64,000 bases of DNA from Prionace glauca (GCA_037974335.1 CM075760.1:63494515-63558514); one strand, 5' to 3'; counted from the stretch's first letter, positions 35,361 through 46,712 are shown. Notes: generated from the letters alone by a model not told the origin. Numbers and translations are program-made.

Positions 35361-35473
35361 AGTCCTGAACGCAGTAAGTGTCGAATTGAGAGATCCACTA
35401 ATTGGGATAACCACTAATAGTCACATTTCACTTCAGTTGATCATTTCACTTTTTAAAATGTGTATTCCAGATC

Positions 35474-35752
35474 TCAGCGGGAATCCTCACTCACACCGCC
35501 AGAGGGAAAATATGTCACTTCAAGCTGCTCCTTTACCGCCGACGCTGATTATTTATTCTGGTACCGTCAGTACCCAGGCAGACAGCCTGAGTTTGCCGTC
35601 CGCCGGGACCCAAGCGACAGTTATGAATTCAAGGCCGATTTCGCTCGGACCCGGTTTTCAGATAGAGTCCAGCAGTCAGACAGGTTGTACCGACTGACAA
35701 TCTCGGAGCTGCGGTTGTCTGACACCGCGGTCTATTACTGTGCGCAGAGTCT
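35474..35752 (+). CDS. T-cell receptor alpha/delta-type V segment, leader not found
   Basis: V-type Ig domain: SSLTPPEGKYVTSSCSFTAD with the first Cys, the TCR-type LFWYRQYPGRQPEF, then RFSDRVQQSDRLYRLTIS and LSDTAVYYCAQ with the second Cys. A 23-spacer recombination signal follows at once. WYRQYPG and the short frameworks fit TCR alpha/delta V and not IgH V (which has WIRQ or WVRQ). No leader exon was seen upstream, and the likely acceptor (gtgtattccag at about 35471) does not give the usual phase, so it may be a pseudogene. No D, J or C of TCR type is nearby. Confidence 0.82.
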
Positions 35753-35791
35753 CACAGTGATGAGAACGAGTGAAATTCTCGTGCAAAAACT
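35753..35791 (+). other. recombination signal of TCR-type V, 23-bp spacer
   Basis: Consensus heptamer CACAGTG (35753-35759), 23-base spacer, nonamer GCAAAAACT (35783-35791, two departures). It is well preserved even though the gene lacks a visible leader. Confidence 0.93.
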
Positions 35792-36544
35792 GCCGCGGGT
35801 TTCTGGGTCACAGCTGCTGTCTGCTGAGGACTGTTTACAGCAGCCAGTTACACACTGACACTGGAATACGTTTCTGTGCACAAAGACCCAGAGAACAATT
35901 AGCAGAAATGCCATCAGAAACGGCACAAACCGAACATTCTTTCTGCCTGATTATTGCATTCACGTCGTGGCTGCAAAACTGGCTGCCCACCAGTCACAAC
36001 ACAAACTCCCGTTAGTTTCCTGAAATTAGCTCTGTCGATGCAGTGAAATAGGGTTATCGGAAAGTAACACTGTTTAAAATATCAGTCTGCAATGGAAACA
36101 GGCTTACGCCAGGTGAAAATGTTGATAATTAAATGAAACGTGTTAATTGTTCCTCACTGTTACAGAGGTGTGGAAATATTAACCAAACATACCGCTAAAA
36201 AGCAGTTGGTTCTGAGCCTTGCTGCCACCTTGTGGGAGAGTTCAAAATTTCTACCTGTAATGTTCAGTTCCATTCAGAACAGAATTGCTCTGGAATTCTT
36301 TTTACAAGCAATTCAACAGATTACACAAAACTATCTTGTCAGTAAATATTGCGTTGTTCGATGTAAATACTGTACTGAACTTTACTCTGTGGTCTATTTT
36401 CCTATTGTAATTTATGTTTCACGTATTCATTTATGAAACAATCCCCTTGTTTCGATTACTGCCTTGGTTAACAACTGTCCAGACCGTATTTCTTCTCACA
36501 GCCTACAAACCATATAAAAACAACTCTTTTTTGAAAAAAAAATA
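35792..36544. other. no gene seen
   Basis: No J segment, exon or known repeat recognised downstream of the V segment. Confidence 0.5.
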
Positions 36545-36800
36545 TTAGTCACAAGTAGGCTTACATTAACACTGCAATGAAGTTACTGTGAAATTCTCCT
36601 CGTCGCCTGTTCATGACAATGCATCCAACCAGCACGTCTTTCAATCTGTGGGAGGAATTTGGAGCACCCGGCGGAAACCCACACAGGCACGGGGAGAATG
36701 TGCAAACTCCACACGGACAATGATCCAAGCCAGGAATCAAACCCATGTCACTGGCGCTGTGAGGCAACAATGCCACAATGCCACCCCTGTAATTGCAGCA
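36545..36800 (-). mobile_element. SINE, subfamily with a gttact-type tail
   Basis: Antisense copy: tail side caagtaggcttacattaaca and ctgcaatgaagttactgtg, then core gtgggaggaatttggagcac, ggggagaatgtgcaaactcc, and a head near ggcgctgtgaggcaac. The tail differs from the other SINEs and matches 57605-57912, so at least two subfamilies share the core. Confidence 0.85.
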
Positions 36801-36854
36801 AATACATATCACTCACAATTTCATCACATAATATTGAGCATCGCCATAGAAGTT

Positions 36855-37150
36855 CCATAGACCCCTACAGTGCAGAAAGAGGCCCTTCGGCCCAGCGAGT
36901 CTGCACCGAACACCATCCAACCCAGGCCCTACCCCCATATACTATACCCACTAATCCCTCGACTAAGGGGAAATTTCTTAGCATGGCCAATCAACCTAAC
37001 CCACAGCTCTAAGGACTGTGGGAGGAAACCCACGCAGACACGAGGAGAATGTACAAACTCCACACAGACAGTGACCCGAGCCGGGAATCGAACCTAGATC
37101 CTGAAGTTGTGAAGCAGTAGTGCTAACCACTGTGCTACCGTGCCGCCCAG
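36855..37150 (-). mobile_element. V-SINE/HE1-like SINE
   Basis: Antisense full copy: ctacagtgcagaaagaggcc, atttcttagcatggccaat, ggactgtgggaggaaacc, and the tRNA-like head agtgctaaccactgtgctac at its right end. Little diverged. Confidence 0.9.
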
Positions 37151-38505
37151 GTAGCAATGAAGTTACATTCAAATCGTGTTCATGTGGACTGTTGGCTGGT
37201 GGCTCTGACATTCATCTTATGAAGTGTTTCGAAAAGTTAGTCACGGCACGAATCAATTCCAGCCTGGATCCACTGCAGAATGCATACTGCCACAACAGGT
37301 CCACAGCAGACAGCATTCCCTGCCCCTGTGCTTAACCCTGGAACACCTAGATAACACATTCACCTATCTCAGACTCCTATTCATTGACTACAACACAGCC
37401 TTCAACACTATTATTCCCACCAAACTCATCTCCAAACTCCATGTCCTGGGCCTCGGGATCTCCCTTTGCGGCTGGATCCTGAACTTCCTAACTCACAGAC
37501 CATAAACAGTAACGATCGGCAACAACGCCTCCTCCACAATCATCTGCAACTCCACTGCCCCTCAAGGCAGTGTCCTCAGCCGCTCTTTGTACACCTGTGT
37601 GGCCAAATTCCCCTCCAACATGATTTTTAAGTTTGCTGATGACACCACCGTAATGGGACGGATCTCAAACAATGACGAGACAGAGTACAGGAATGAGATA
37701 GAGAATCTGGTGAACTGGTGCAGCAACAATAATCTCTCCCTCAATGTCAACAAAACGAACGAGATTGTCATCGACTTCAGAAAGTGTAAAGATCATGCCA
37801 CTGTCAACATCAATGGGAATGTAGGAAGTGTCGAGATCTTCAAGCTTTTAAGTGTCCAGATCATCAACAACCTGTGCTAGTTCCCCACCCCCCCCCCCAC
37901 CACCACACCCCCATGCCGACACTATAGTTAAGAAAGCCCACCGAAGCCTCGACTTTCTCAGAAGAATAAGAAAATTTGGCATGTCAGCTACGACTCTCAC
38001 CAACTTTTACAGATGCACCATAGAAAGCATTCTTTCTGGTTGTATCACAACTTGGTATGACTCCTGCTCTGCCCAACAAAACAAAAGGAACTGCAAAAGG
38101 ATTTGAATGTAGCCCAATCCATCAGGCAAACCAGCCTCCCCTCCATTGGCTCTGACTGTATTTCCCACTGCCTCGGCAAAGCAGCCAGCATCATTATGGA
38201 CCTCACGCACCCCGAACATTCTCCCTTCCACGTTCATCCTTCAGGAAGAAGATACAAAAGTCTGAGGTCAGGTACCAACCTGCCAAGGAACAGCTTCTTC
38301 TCTGCTGCTGTCAGACTTTTGAATGGACACACCCTGCAATATGTTGATCTTTCTCTACAAGTTCGCTATGACTGTAACACTACATTCTGCACTGTCTCAT
38401 TTCCTTCTCTATGAACGGTATGTTTTGTCTGTATAGCGCAAGAAACAATGCTTTTCATTGTATGTTAATACGTATAACAACATCAAATCAAATCAAAATT
38501 TGAGA
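37151..38505 (+). mobile_element. L2-type LINE, 5'-truncated, broken
   Basis: RT and C-terminal region in several frames: [19 protein letters not shown] (motif near RT block 3), [29 protein letters not shown] with the catalytic ADD, NLVNWCSNNNLSLNVNKT, KKAHRSLDFLRRIRKFG and SGRRYKSLRSGTNL. The 3' end carries gaaacaatgcttttcattg and a caaatcaaatcaaa run typical of fish L2. Frame changes, a stop after the THRP residues near 37500 and a C-run near 37890 break it. Confidence 0.88.
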
Positions 38506-39754
38506 TTTTTACCCTTTGAGCAACAGGAGATAGATTGGCGAAGGAACTCAGGAAAGCTTTAATAAGTTTTAGATACCTATAAAAGATGAGGCTGAGTTTA
38601 ACTGGCACACTTTTGCTTTCCATTCAGCCTTGGGTACATGTAGACACTCGATCACTTCCTTCTCTCCTTGTAACCCTGCTTCCCTCTGGACAGGAGTCAT
38701 TTGTTGTGCAACTTGCTCAATGAAAGCTTCTGCTACCGCATTCATTCCAAAAAACAACCCACGGCGTGATCAATGAAGTTACTGCAATTTGATTGGCCTA
38801 AGTGAGGCTAATTCTTAGTTGGCTGAAGGGGTGCGTGATCAGCCTGTAACTGAACACAGTGGGCATCATAAATTTCAACTTGTTTTCTCGATGGTGTTGG
38901 TCATTTGCTGACGCTATTTCCCATTAATAGAGACATCACAGAGTCATAGAGTCATTGTACCCTGACCGGCCGTCTAAGGTGTCATTTACTCATGGAACTA
39001 TCCTTGTCATTAAGAAATGTTTTGCTATCTATATCGCTATTTGTTCAGGATGGAATATATATAAATTATATGTACAATGGATAAAAATTAAAAATGCGTA
39101 TCTGCAATTCCTTTCCAGAATGCTCACAAACCAATGATGAAGGAAGCAGTAAATGCTAAAATCCAGCTCGATTATCGACTTTGCTGCCTCAGAATTTAGA
39201 GACGGCGTTAGGGTTATGTGAAGTAGATTTACTGGTATGGAATCATAGATGTTGGACATCAAACATAGGCAATGACTAGATGTGCTAAGATTATTTTCAT
39301 TTGAGCAAAAGACGATTGAGAGGAAATTCAGCAGAACTGATGAAAATCATAAGGGGTGTAGACTGTGCAGATGAGAAACACATGCTTCAATTGGGACAAA
39401 ACGTTTAATTAGGATGTCACTGTTGTAATCTGATTGAAAAAAGAGTGAGACTGGAGATGGCTCTTTTTAATGTACTTGAAATGATTTGCTCGGAAGAGTA
39501 GTCGAAACAGATTGAATAGTACCAATCGAAATCGATTAATATATTCTAAAGGAACAAATTTGTTCCAATTTTGGGAGGGAAATGCAGAATCCGTAGCGAA
39601 ATCGATAGATGTCTCAAAGAGCTTTATTAGTAACGCAGTTAATGAGACATTTCCTAAGAAGAGTACTAGTGTGATTCAGTTCAAAGGAAGTGGAAGTTTG
39701 CAACCTCCTTCTAACCACAATGAAACTCATCGGGTGCCAAAACAGGCCGCAGTC
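38506..39754. other. no gene recognised
   Basis: A minus-strand frame at 38569-38757 (FFGMNAVAEAFIEQVAQQM) has protein-like composition but no family I can name. Otherwise nothing. Confidence 0.4.
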
Positions 39755-39793
39755 AGTTTTTGTATGAGAGAATCATTGAGTTCTATCACTGTG
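39755..39793 (-). other. recombination signal of TCR-type V, 23-bp spacer
   Basis: On the minus strand: consensus heptamer CACAGTG (39793-39787), 23-base spacer, nonamer ACAAAAACT (39763-39755, one departure). Confidence 0.95.
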
Positions 39794-40107
39794 TCAAACT
39801 GATCTTGCGAATCCACAAATGTACAGTGCAGTGTCACTCAGCTGTAGAACAGTGACTGTTAAAGTTGATAATTTTGTGAATTTGTTTAGTTCAGAGGTGA
39901 ACCGATTTCCGATATTTTTGGCTTTTCCCGAACTGCCACTGGCACTTCTCCACACAATCATCTCCGGGGCTTCGCCTGGATACTTCCGGTACCAGTACAG
40001 ATCATACCAGCTTGCTGTTGTCGAATAGTTACATTCAGTTCGGAAAGTCTGTCCCATTTTCAGAATGACTGATGACCAATCTTGGGACACAGAATCTTGG
40101 CTGTTAC
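39794..40107 (-). CDS. T-cell receptor alpha/delta-type V segment (intact)
   Basis: Mature domain starts NSQDSVSQDWSSVILKMGQT; first Cys in FRTECNYSTTAS; LYWYRKYPGEAPEMIVW, the TCR form of the Trp motif; NRFTSELNKF; TLTVTVLQLSDTALYICGF with the second Cys (YIC where YYC is usual). It ends against a near-consensus 23-spacer signal. The leader exon at 40210-40258 joins in phase 1 across 102 bases. No defect was found, so it could rearrange. No TCR J or C is in the window on this strand. Confidence 0.92.
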
Positions 40108-40209
40108 CTAGTTAATAGATTGAAAGAACAGCTTCAAGTTAATGGTGAATTATTAAGAACGAATACTTTTGTTCAAAAGTTTGTAGCAGAACAGCCCGTG
40201 GACACTTAC

Positions 40210-40258
40210 CGAATGCTAAGTAGGTGAGGGTAATTGAAAAGAAGAATTTGAAATGCAT
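40210..40258 (-). CDS. leader exon of the TCR-type V segment
   Basis: Encodes MHFKFFFSITLTYLAFG, a hydrophobic signal peptide, with donor TTC G|gtaagt in phase 1 matching the V exon. Upstream on the minus strand are a TATA-like ggtatatt and, about 190 bases away, ATGCTAAT, one base off the Ig/TCR octamer. Confidence 0.9.
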
Positions 40259-40696
40259 GATATCAAGCAATCCCAGTCACAATATACCTCTCCAATTTGA
40301 TTTGACTACCAAGATTCTCTGCTTTGCAGGAAAGCCGATGGAGTGTCTTGTATCTTATACTGAGAAGGTCGCAGTAATATTTGCCAGTGAGAAATCGAAT
40401 GTGCCGGTTTAAACAAATCAGCAGCATCCAACAGCCGCCTCTGAAATGAATTAGCATATGAAAGGAAAGAGGGGGGAGCAAGTTTGATTGGATGAAAATA
40501 CAAGGCATGTTAATTAATTCCCGGGATGTTGTTCTCGCTGGTGTATCCTCACTTATTTCAAAACAAAATCCCAAAAGGGAGACTTCAACCCGATGGACAC
40601 ATGGCTCTTATTAAATATTTGATACAATGCCCCAGCAAGATATTTAGTTTTATAGGGTAAACAAGGATAACCGATAAGTTGCATCTTGCCAGCACA

Positions 40697-43600
40697 CGCA
40701 TAGAACATAGAACAGAGAACATTACAGCGCAGAACAGGCCCTTCGGCCCACGATGTTGCGCTGACCAGTTACAAAAACAATGACCCACTAACCTAAACCA
40801 ATCCCTTTTTGTCCATAAACCTATCCACGGATCTCTTAAATGCCCCCAAACTAGGCGCATTTACAACTGCAGCAGACATTCCAATCCCTCACCATCCTCT
40901 GGGTAAAGAACCTACCCCTGACATCCGTCCTTTACTACCACCCCTTAATTTAAAACCATGCCCACTCGTGCTAGATTTCTCCATCAGAGGAAAAAGGCTA
41001 TTACAATCCACCCTATCTAAACCTCTAATCATCTTATATGTTTCAATAAGATCCCCTCGCAGCCTCCTCCTTAACAGCGAAAAAATCCCCAAATCTCTCA
41101 GCCTCTCCTAATAGGACCTCCCCTCCATAGCAGGCAACATCCTGGTAAACCTCCTCTGCACCTTCTCCAAAGCCTCCACATCTTTCCTGTAATGTGGGCA
41201 CCAGAACTGCACACAGTACTCCAAGTGCGGCCGCACCAGAGTTGTGTACAGTTGCAACATGACGCTGCGACTCCTAAATTCAATCCCCCTACAAATAAAC
41301 GCCAAGACACCGTATGCCTTCTTAACAACCTTATCTACTTGACTCCCAACTTTCAGGGATCTATGTACACATACACCTAGATCCCTCTGCTCATCCACAC
41401 TATTCAAAGTCCTCCCGTTAGCCCTATACTCGACACATCTGTTATTCCTACCAAAGTGAATTACCTCATACTTCTCCGCATTAAACTCCATCCGCCACCT
41501 CTCGGCCCAGCTCTGCAACCTGTCTAAGTCTTCCTGCAAACTATGACACCCTTCATCACTATCTACCACACCTCCGACTTTGGTGTCATCAGCAAATTTA
41601 CTAATCCACCCAACTATACCCTCATCCAGATCATTAATAAAAATTACAAACAGCAATGGCCCCAAAACAGATCCCTGAGGCACACCACTCGTAACCGAAC
41701 TCCATGATGAATATTTACCATCAACCACCACCCTCTGTCTCCTATCCGCTAGCCAATTCCTGATCCAATTCCCTAGATCACCCCCAATCCCATACATCTG
41801 CATTTTCTGCAGAAGCCTACCATGGTGAACCTTATCAAACGCCTTACTGAAATCCATATACATCACGTCCACTGCCTTACCCCCATCCACCTCTTTGGTC
41901 ACTTTCTCAAAAAACTCAATAAGGTTAGTAAGGCACGACCTACCCGCCACAAAACCATGCTGACTATCTCCAATCAATTCATTACTCTCCAAATAACTAT
42001 AAATCCTATCCCGAATAATTTTTTCTGAAACCTTGCCCACAACAGAAATGAGACTCACCAGTCTATAATTCCCGGGGAAGTCTCTGTTCCCCTTCTTAAA
42101 CAATGGGAAACATTCGCTGTCCTCCAATCTTCTGGTACTATACCAGAGGCCAACGACGACCTGAAGATCAGAGCCAGAGGCTCTGCAATCACTTCTCTTG
42201 CTTCCCAGAGAATCCTGGGGTAAATCCTATCCGGACCAGAGGACTTATCTATTTTCAGACCCTCCAGAATATCTAGCACATCCTCCTTATCAACTGCAAC
42301 ACTGTCAATTCTACTCTCCTGCAATCTAGTGTCCTCCTCAGCTATATCCATGTCCCTCTGCGTGAACACCGAAGAGAAATATTGTTTCAATGCCTCTCCA
42401 ATCTCCTCAGGTTCCACACATAACTTCCCTCTGCTGTCTATAACTGGCCCTAAACTTGCCCTAACCAACCTTCTGTTCTTGACATACTTATAGAACGCCT
42501 TAGGATTCTCCTTAACCCTATCAGCCAAAGTCTTCTCATGTGCTCTTTTAGCCCTTCTTAGCTCACTCTTCAACTCCCTCCTAGCCAATCTAAAGTTTTC
42601 TAGTGCACTACCCGAGCCCTCATGTCTCATCCGAACATAAGCCTCCTTTTTCCTCTTAACCAACGAGAAAACTTTTTTGGTGCACCACGGTTCCCTAGCC
42701 CTACCAATTACTCCTTGCCTGACAGGGACATACCTATCACGGACTCGCAGTAGCTGCTCCTTCAAAAAACTCCACATTTCAGACGTTCCCAGTCCCTGTA
42801 ATCTCCTAGTCCAACCTATGCTTCCTAATTCTCTTTTAATAGCCTCATAATTACCCTTGCCCCAGCTAAAGCTACTGACCCGAGGTTCATGCCTATCCCT
42901 TTCCATCACTAAGGTGAACATAATCGAATTGTGGTCACTATCACCAAAATGCACACCAACTTCCAAGTCTAGCACCTGGTCTGGCTCATTTCCCAGCACC
43001 AAATCCAATATAGCCTCACCTCTAGTTGGCCTACCTACATACTGAGTTAAAAAAACCTTCCTGCACGCATTGTACAAAAACTGACCCCTCTAACGAGCTA
43101 GAGCTATAACAATTCCAGTCAATATTAGTAAAGTTAAAATCCCCCATAACAATTACCCTATTACTTTAACTCCTAACCAGGACCGTCTCCTCAATCCTTT
43201 CCTCAACCTCTCTAGAACTTTTAGGAGGTCTATAAAAGTCTCCCGACAGGGTGACCTCTCCTCTCCTATTTCTAATCTCCGTCCATACTACCTCAACAGA
43301 CAAGTCCTCATCAAACTTCCTCTCTGACACTGTGATACAATCCCTGACCAATAATGTTACCCCTCCCCCCTCCTACCTGCTCCTCTACTCCGACTAAAAC
43401 ATTTGAACCCCAGGACCTGCAGCAACCATTCCTGCCCCTGCTCTATCCACGTCTCTGAAATGGCCACAACATCGAAGTCCCAGGTACTGATCCACGCTGC
43501 AAGTTCATCCACTTTATTGCGAATAGTCCTCGCATTAAAGTATACGCATTTCAAACCCTGCTCCACCCCACCCCTGCGATGGTGTGCATTGCAGTCCCCA

Positions 43601-44960
43601 TCTATGCCCCCCTCACTTTCAACCCCTCTACTCAGGATCCCACCCCGCCCCTTCGAATCAGTTTAAACCTAACTGGATAGCCTCAGCAAATTTACCCCCC
43701 AGGATATTGGTCCCCCTCTGATTCAGGTGTAGACCATCCCTTTTATAGAGGTCCCACCTTCCCCAGAATGAGCCCCAATTGCTCAAGTACCTGAACCCCT
43801 CCCTCCTGCACCAACCCCTCAGCCACGAGTTCAAACTTTCCCTCTCTCTATTCCTCTCTAAACTATCCCGTGGCACAGGCAAGAGTCCGGAGATAACTAC
43901 TCTATCAGACTTGGCCTTTAGCTTCCACCCCAACTCCATAAATCTCTGCTTAATATCCCCTTCCCTTAACCTCCCTATGTCATGTGTCCCCACATGAACT
44001 ATAACTTGTGGTTGATCTCCCTCTCCCTTAAGAGTCCTGAATACCCTTTCTGATACATCCCGGACCCCAGCCCCTGGTAGGCAACACACCAGCCCTGAGT
44101 CCCTACCTTTACTTCCAACTCTCTTATCTGTCCCTTTAACTGTGGAGTCCCCAATCACGAGGCCCAGTCTTTTACAGCCCTTAACCTCCTGAGCTTTCAC
44201 ATTAGGCTCACCCCCAGCAGCCTGCTCCCTTTGGCTATCCCCAGTTGATTCCTCCTCAACTGTAGCCTCCAGGACCGAAAACCTATTTTGGAGGGGAACA
44301 GCCCCAGAGGATTGTACCCCCGATTGCTTCTTTCCCCTCTTCCTGGCAGTGACCCAAGACTCATTTCTAGGAGTGACTATCTCCTTATAACTCCTATCGA
44401 TGTCCGCCTCCGCCTCCCGAATTATGCGGAGTTCCTCTAACTCCATCTCCAGCTCCTTTACACACTCCTCCAGAAGCTGCAATCTAACACACTTCCTACA
44501 AGTAAAATCACCTGAAACACTACTAGATTCCCTCACCACATACATCCCACAGGAGATGCAGCTTACTGCCTGAACTGCCATCCCTGAAGCAATTACCAGC
44601 AGAAAAATAAAACTAAAATAAGAAAAACTTCCCCCACACTTCTAATTAGGTTAGAGGAGGTGGGAGGGTGGGATTCTCTACCAGTGTAGAGGATCGGGTA
44701 TCCTCTCTACACTAATGTATAGGGTTCGGGGCCCCGAGAAAAAAAACCTACAACTACCAGCAAGCGTCCTAGTGACGACTTCCTGTTTCTAACTAATTTT
44801 TAAAAAAACCGCCGAAACTCGCAACTTTAAAACTATAAATAAAACGTTAAACAATAAAAAAAGAAAAATGTACCTGTTTGCTGCCTCCTCTCACGCCCAA
44901 AAATCGCTGCCTCTCGATACTGCTCCTCAGGAACAATGAGGAGCATATCCAAAACCCAAA
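40697..44960 (-). mobile_element. nearly full-length CR1 LINE
   Basis: Two-ORF LINE on the minus strand. 5' UTR from about 44960; ORF1 44581-43658; ORF2 endonuclease from 43566 (LKCVYFNARTIRNKVDEL, DVVAISETWI) through RT (SSGPDRIYPRIL, DFSKAFDKV, SVLGPLLFVIFINDL, FADDTK) to a 3' end at 40697 with the gggccgaagggcctg motif and TTCTATG-type units. ORF2 is broken by frame changes near 43355, 43150 and 42090, with small losses in the endonuclease, so it looks inactive though young. A second copy of the same subfamily is at 54541-55215. Confidence 0.95.
43658..44581 (-). CDS. CR1 ORF1 protein with SGNH esterase-like domain
   Basis: About 307 residues. N-terminal cysteine pairs (SCISCGMYV and FTCRKC) suggest a zinc-binding module; then a coiled coil (LLEECVKELEMELEELRII), a basic linker (ARKRGKKQS), and an SGNH-hydrolase-like domain: GLVIGDSTVKG (block I, Ser nucleophile), VIVHVGTHDIGRL (block III; Asp where GTND is usual) and DGLHLNQRGTNIL (block V, Asp/His). 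An esterase domain in CR1 ORF1 is established for the family. The frame is open for its full length. Confidence 0.9.
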   Translation of the reverse strand: MAVQAVSCISCGMYVVRESSSVSGDFTCRKCVRLQLLEECVKELEMELEELRIIREAEADIDRSYKEIVTPRNESWVTARKRGKKQSGVQSSGAVPLQNRFSVLEATVEEESTGDSQREQAAGGEPNVKAQEVKGCKRLGLVIGDSTVKGTDKRVGSKGRDSGLVCCLPGAGVRDVSERVFRTLKGEGDQPQVIVHVGTHDIGRLREGDIKQRFMELGWKLKAKSDRVVISGLLPVPRDSLERNRERESLNSWLRGWCRREGFRYLSNWGSFWGRWDLYKRDGLHLNQRGTNILGGKFAEAIQLGLN

Positions 44961-45636
44961 AATATTCCGCACGAATTCAACCCACACTCACTTTATATAT
45001 ATTGGTATGTTGAATGTATGTTGGTATGTATGTTGGTATGTTGACACTTGACCCTCGTTTATTATGGACGTGAGACATTCAGGTGTATAACTTCCACCAT
45101 TTACAGGGAAGTGCAGAAGATCCGCAGTGAGTCTCGATTCCCTCATCTGTCATCTGCTTTTCCTTTTTCTTCGTGATGAAGAACGATTAAAAAAATCAGT
45201 GAAATGTGTGCCATTTCCTTTAGTTCGCTTATATTATCACTTATGTCTGTCTTTTTGAGCACGCACTACTATCAGGTATGGTGATGGTGATTAACCATAT
45301 TAGTCTCCAACTATAAACCCATTGAATTCTGTGTAGACTGATCGAGATGCGAATATCTGCCCGCTGTCAAAATCGAACTTCCTTGTTAGTGCGTCAAAGA
45401 AAAGCGTTTCTTATTTCACAGAAAGCATTTGAGGATGAAGTCAGAGCAATGATAATATGCCTTTAACATAAAGGTTCGCAAAAGTGTTGAGCAACAAACT
45501 GTAAATAAGCAGTTTTCCATTAACAAGTGGCAAATATTCAGACAAGAACTTTGAAGGCCGAAGTGGAGAAGGGTTCCATGTGAACAGCAGTTGAACATGG
45601 GTCAGTCGGTCCTAAGACATGAAAAAGCTTAACGAA

Positions 45637-45709
45637 CGTTTCTGCTCGGTTTCGAACCGGGGACCAGTCGCGTGTTAGGCGAACGTGATAACCACTACAC
45701 TACAAAAAC
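45637..45709 (-). tRNA. tRNA-Val (AAC)
   Basis: The minus strand folds fully: GTTTTTG/CAGAAAC acceptor stem (one G-U), TAGTGTAGTGGTTATCAC D arm, GTTCGCCTAACACGCGAC anticodon arm with AAC, and CCCCGGTTCGAAACCGAG T arm. It looks functional apart from one T-stem mismatch. Confidence 0.88.
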
Positions 45710-46044
45710 AGGATGACGGGGTAGTTGGAGCAAGCCTGCCTGTCTGCAATGTTCAACTGCGCTGTGTTGCTGTTGGTTCCGATGGTCAGACTGAGAGCCC
45801 ATGTCACTTAACTCAGGAAGACAACCGTTACTTTCAATCTGATTGTACGACCTAACCCGAACATCAATATTTAAAAGTATTCGTGTCGCAAATATCTAAG
45901 GGAGCAATGATTTCTACCCATTTTTATCCCATGATTCTCATCTTCCTTCGAATAACGTAACCGCGACACTGAATTCGCATGAGGTTTAGCAATGAACTTA
46001 CATCATGTACACTTTGCTCATGCTTAATGAGAACGACCCAACAA

Positions 46045-46117
46045 TGCTTCTGCCCGGTTTCGGACCCCAGATCTTTATGCTTGTGAGATGAACGTGACAA
46101 CCACTACACTAAAGGAA
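46045..46117 (-). pseudogene. tRNA-Val (CAC) relic
   Basis: The minus strand keeps AGTGTAGTGGTTGTCACG, a TCTCACAAG anticodon region (CAC) and CCGAAACCGGGCAGAA. The acceptor stem does not pair and the T loop is altered, so it is a decayed copy from the local duplication. Confidence 0.75.
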
Positions 46118-46448
46118 AAGCTGTTACCTGTATTGCAGTATCACCTGTACCTGTCTTTTTGAGCACACAATACTACGAGACATGTTTCAAGTGGTGATTA
46201 ACTATGTTAGCCTGCACCCTTTAACCCATTAAAGTCTGTTGTAGACTGAACGAAATGCTAATATGCGCACGTTGTCAAAATAGCAACGTTTCTTGCCTGC
46301 CAGTGCGTGAAAATATTCAATATTTATTTTACAGGAAGCATTTGAGGCCGACGTCAAGCAAAGATAATATGAATCGGGATTCGGATAATGGCCAGCAACA
46401 AACTGAAATCATGCAGATTCTTCTCAGCCGAAATGAAAAACCTTAATG

Positions 46449-46497
46449 CATTCTTCTGCCCAGTTTGGGATCAGGGTCCTTTCCGAGCACTACACTC
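46449..46497 (-). pseudogene. truncated tRNA-Val relic
   Basis: Matches the tRNA-Val region of the first repeat unit (ttctgcccagtttggga; gagcactacact), but the anticodon arm is deleted. Third copy of the family within 900 bases. Confidence 0.65.
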
Positions 46498-46712
46498 CAG
46501 AAATAAATGACAGCATATCGCCGCTAGTCGGCCTGATCACAATACTCAACTCCACTGCGTTGCTGCAGGTTGGCATGGTCAGAATGAGAACCCATGCCAC
46601 TTAGTACAAGAACACATTCGTTCCGTTCAAACTGATGGATCAGCTTATCTTGTAATTCCAAATTTAAAAGCGTTCCTCCAGCAAATGTCTCGGGGAACTC
46701 AATGATTTAAAA

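Larger units (their letters stand above)
45247..46712. repeat. tandem duplication carrying tRNA-Val copies
   Basis: 45247-45925 and 46152-46712 are diverged direct repeats: tgtctttttgagcac, ggtgattaac(c/t)at, acccatt, gtgtagactga, cgttgtcaaaat, gcatttgagg, the tRNA, then the gttgct and aacccatgccactta (first copy gcccatgtcacttaa) flanks. A third partial unit with another tRNA relic lies between them (46010-46130). Confidence 0.8.

Noticed and set aside
35474-35752. IgNAR or IgW V as the identity of the V segment
   Set aside because: WYRQYPG and the framework lengths fit TCR alpha/delta better, and there is no NAR-type constant exon nearby.
38569-38757. minus-strand frame FFGMNAVAEAFIEQVAQQM...
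   Set aside because: Protein-like composition but too short and no family recognised. Not called as a gene.
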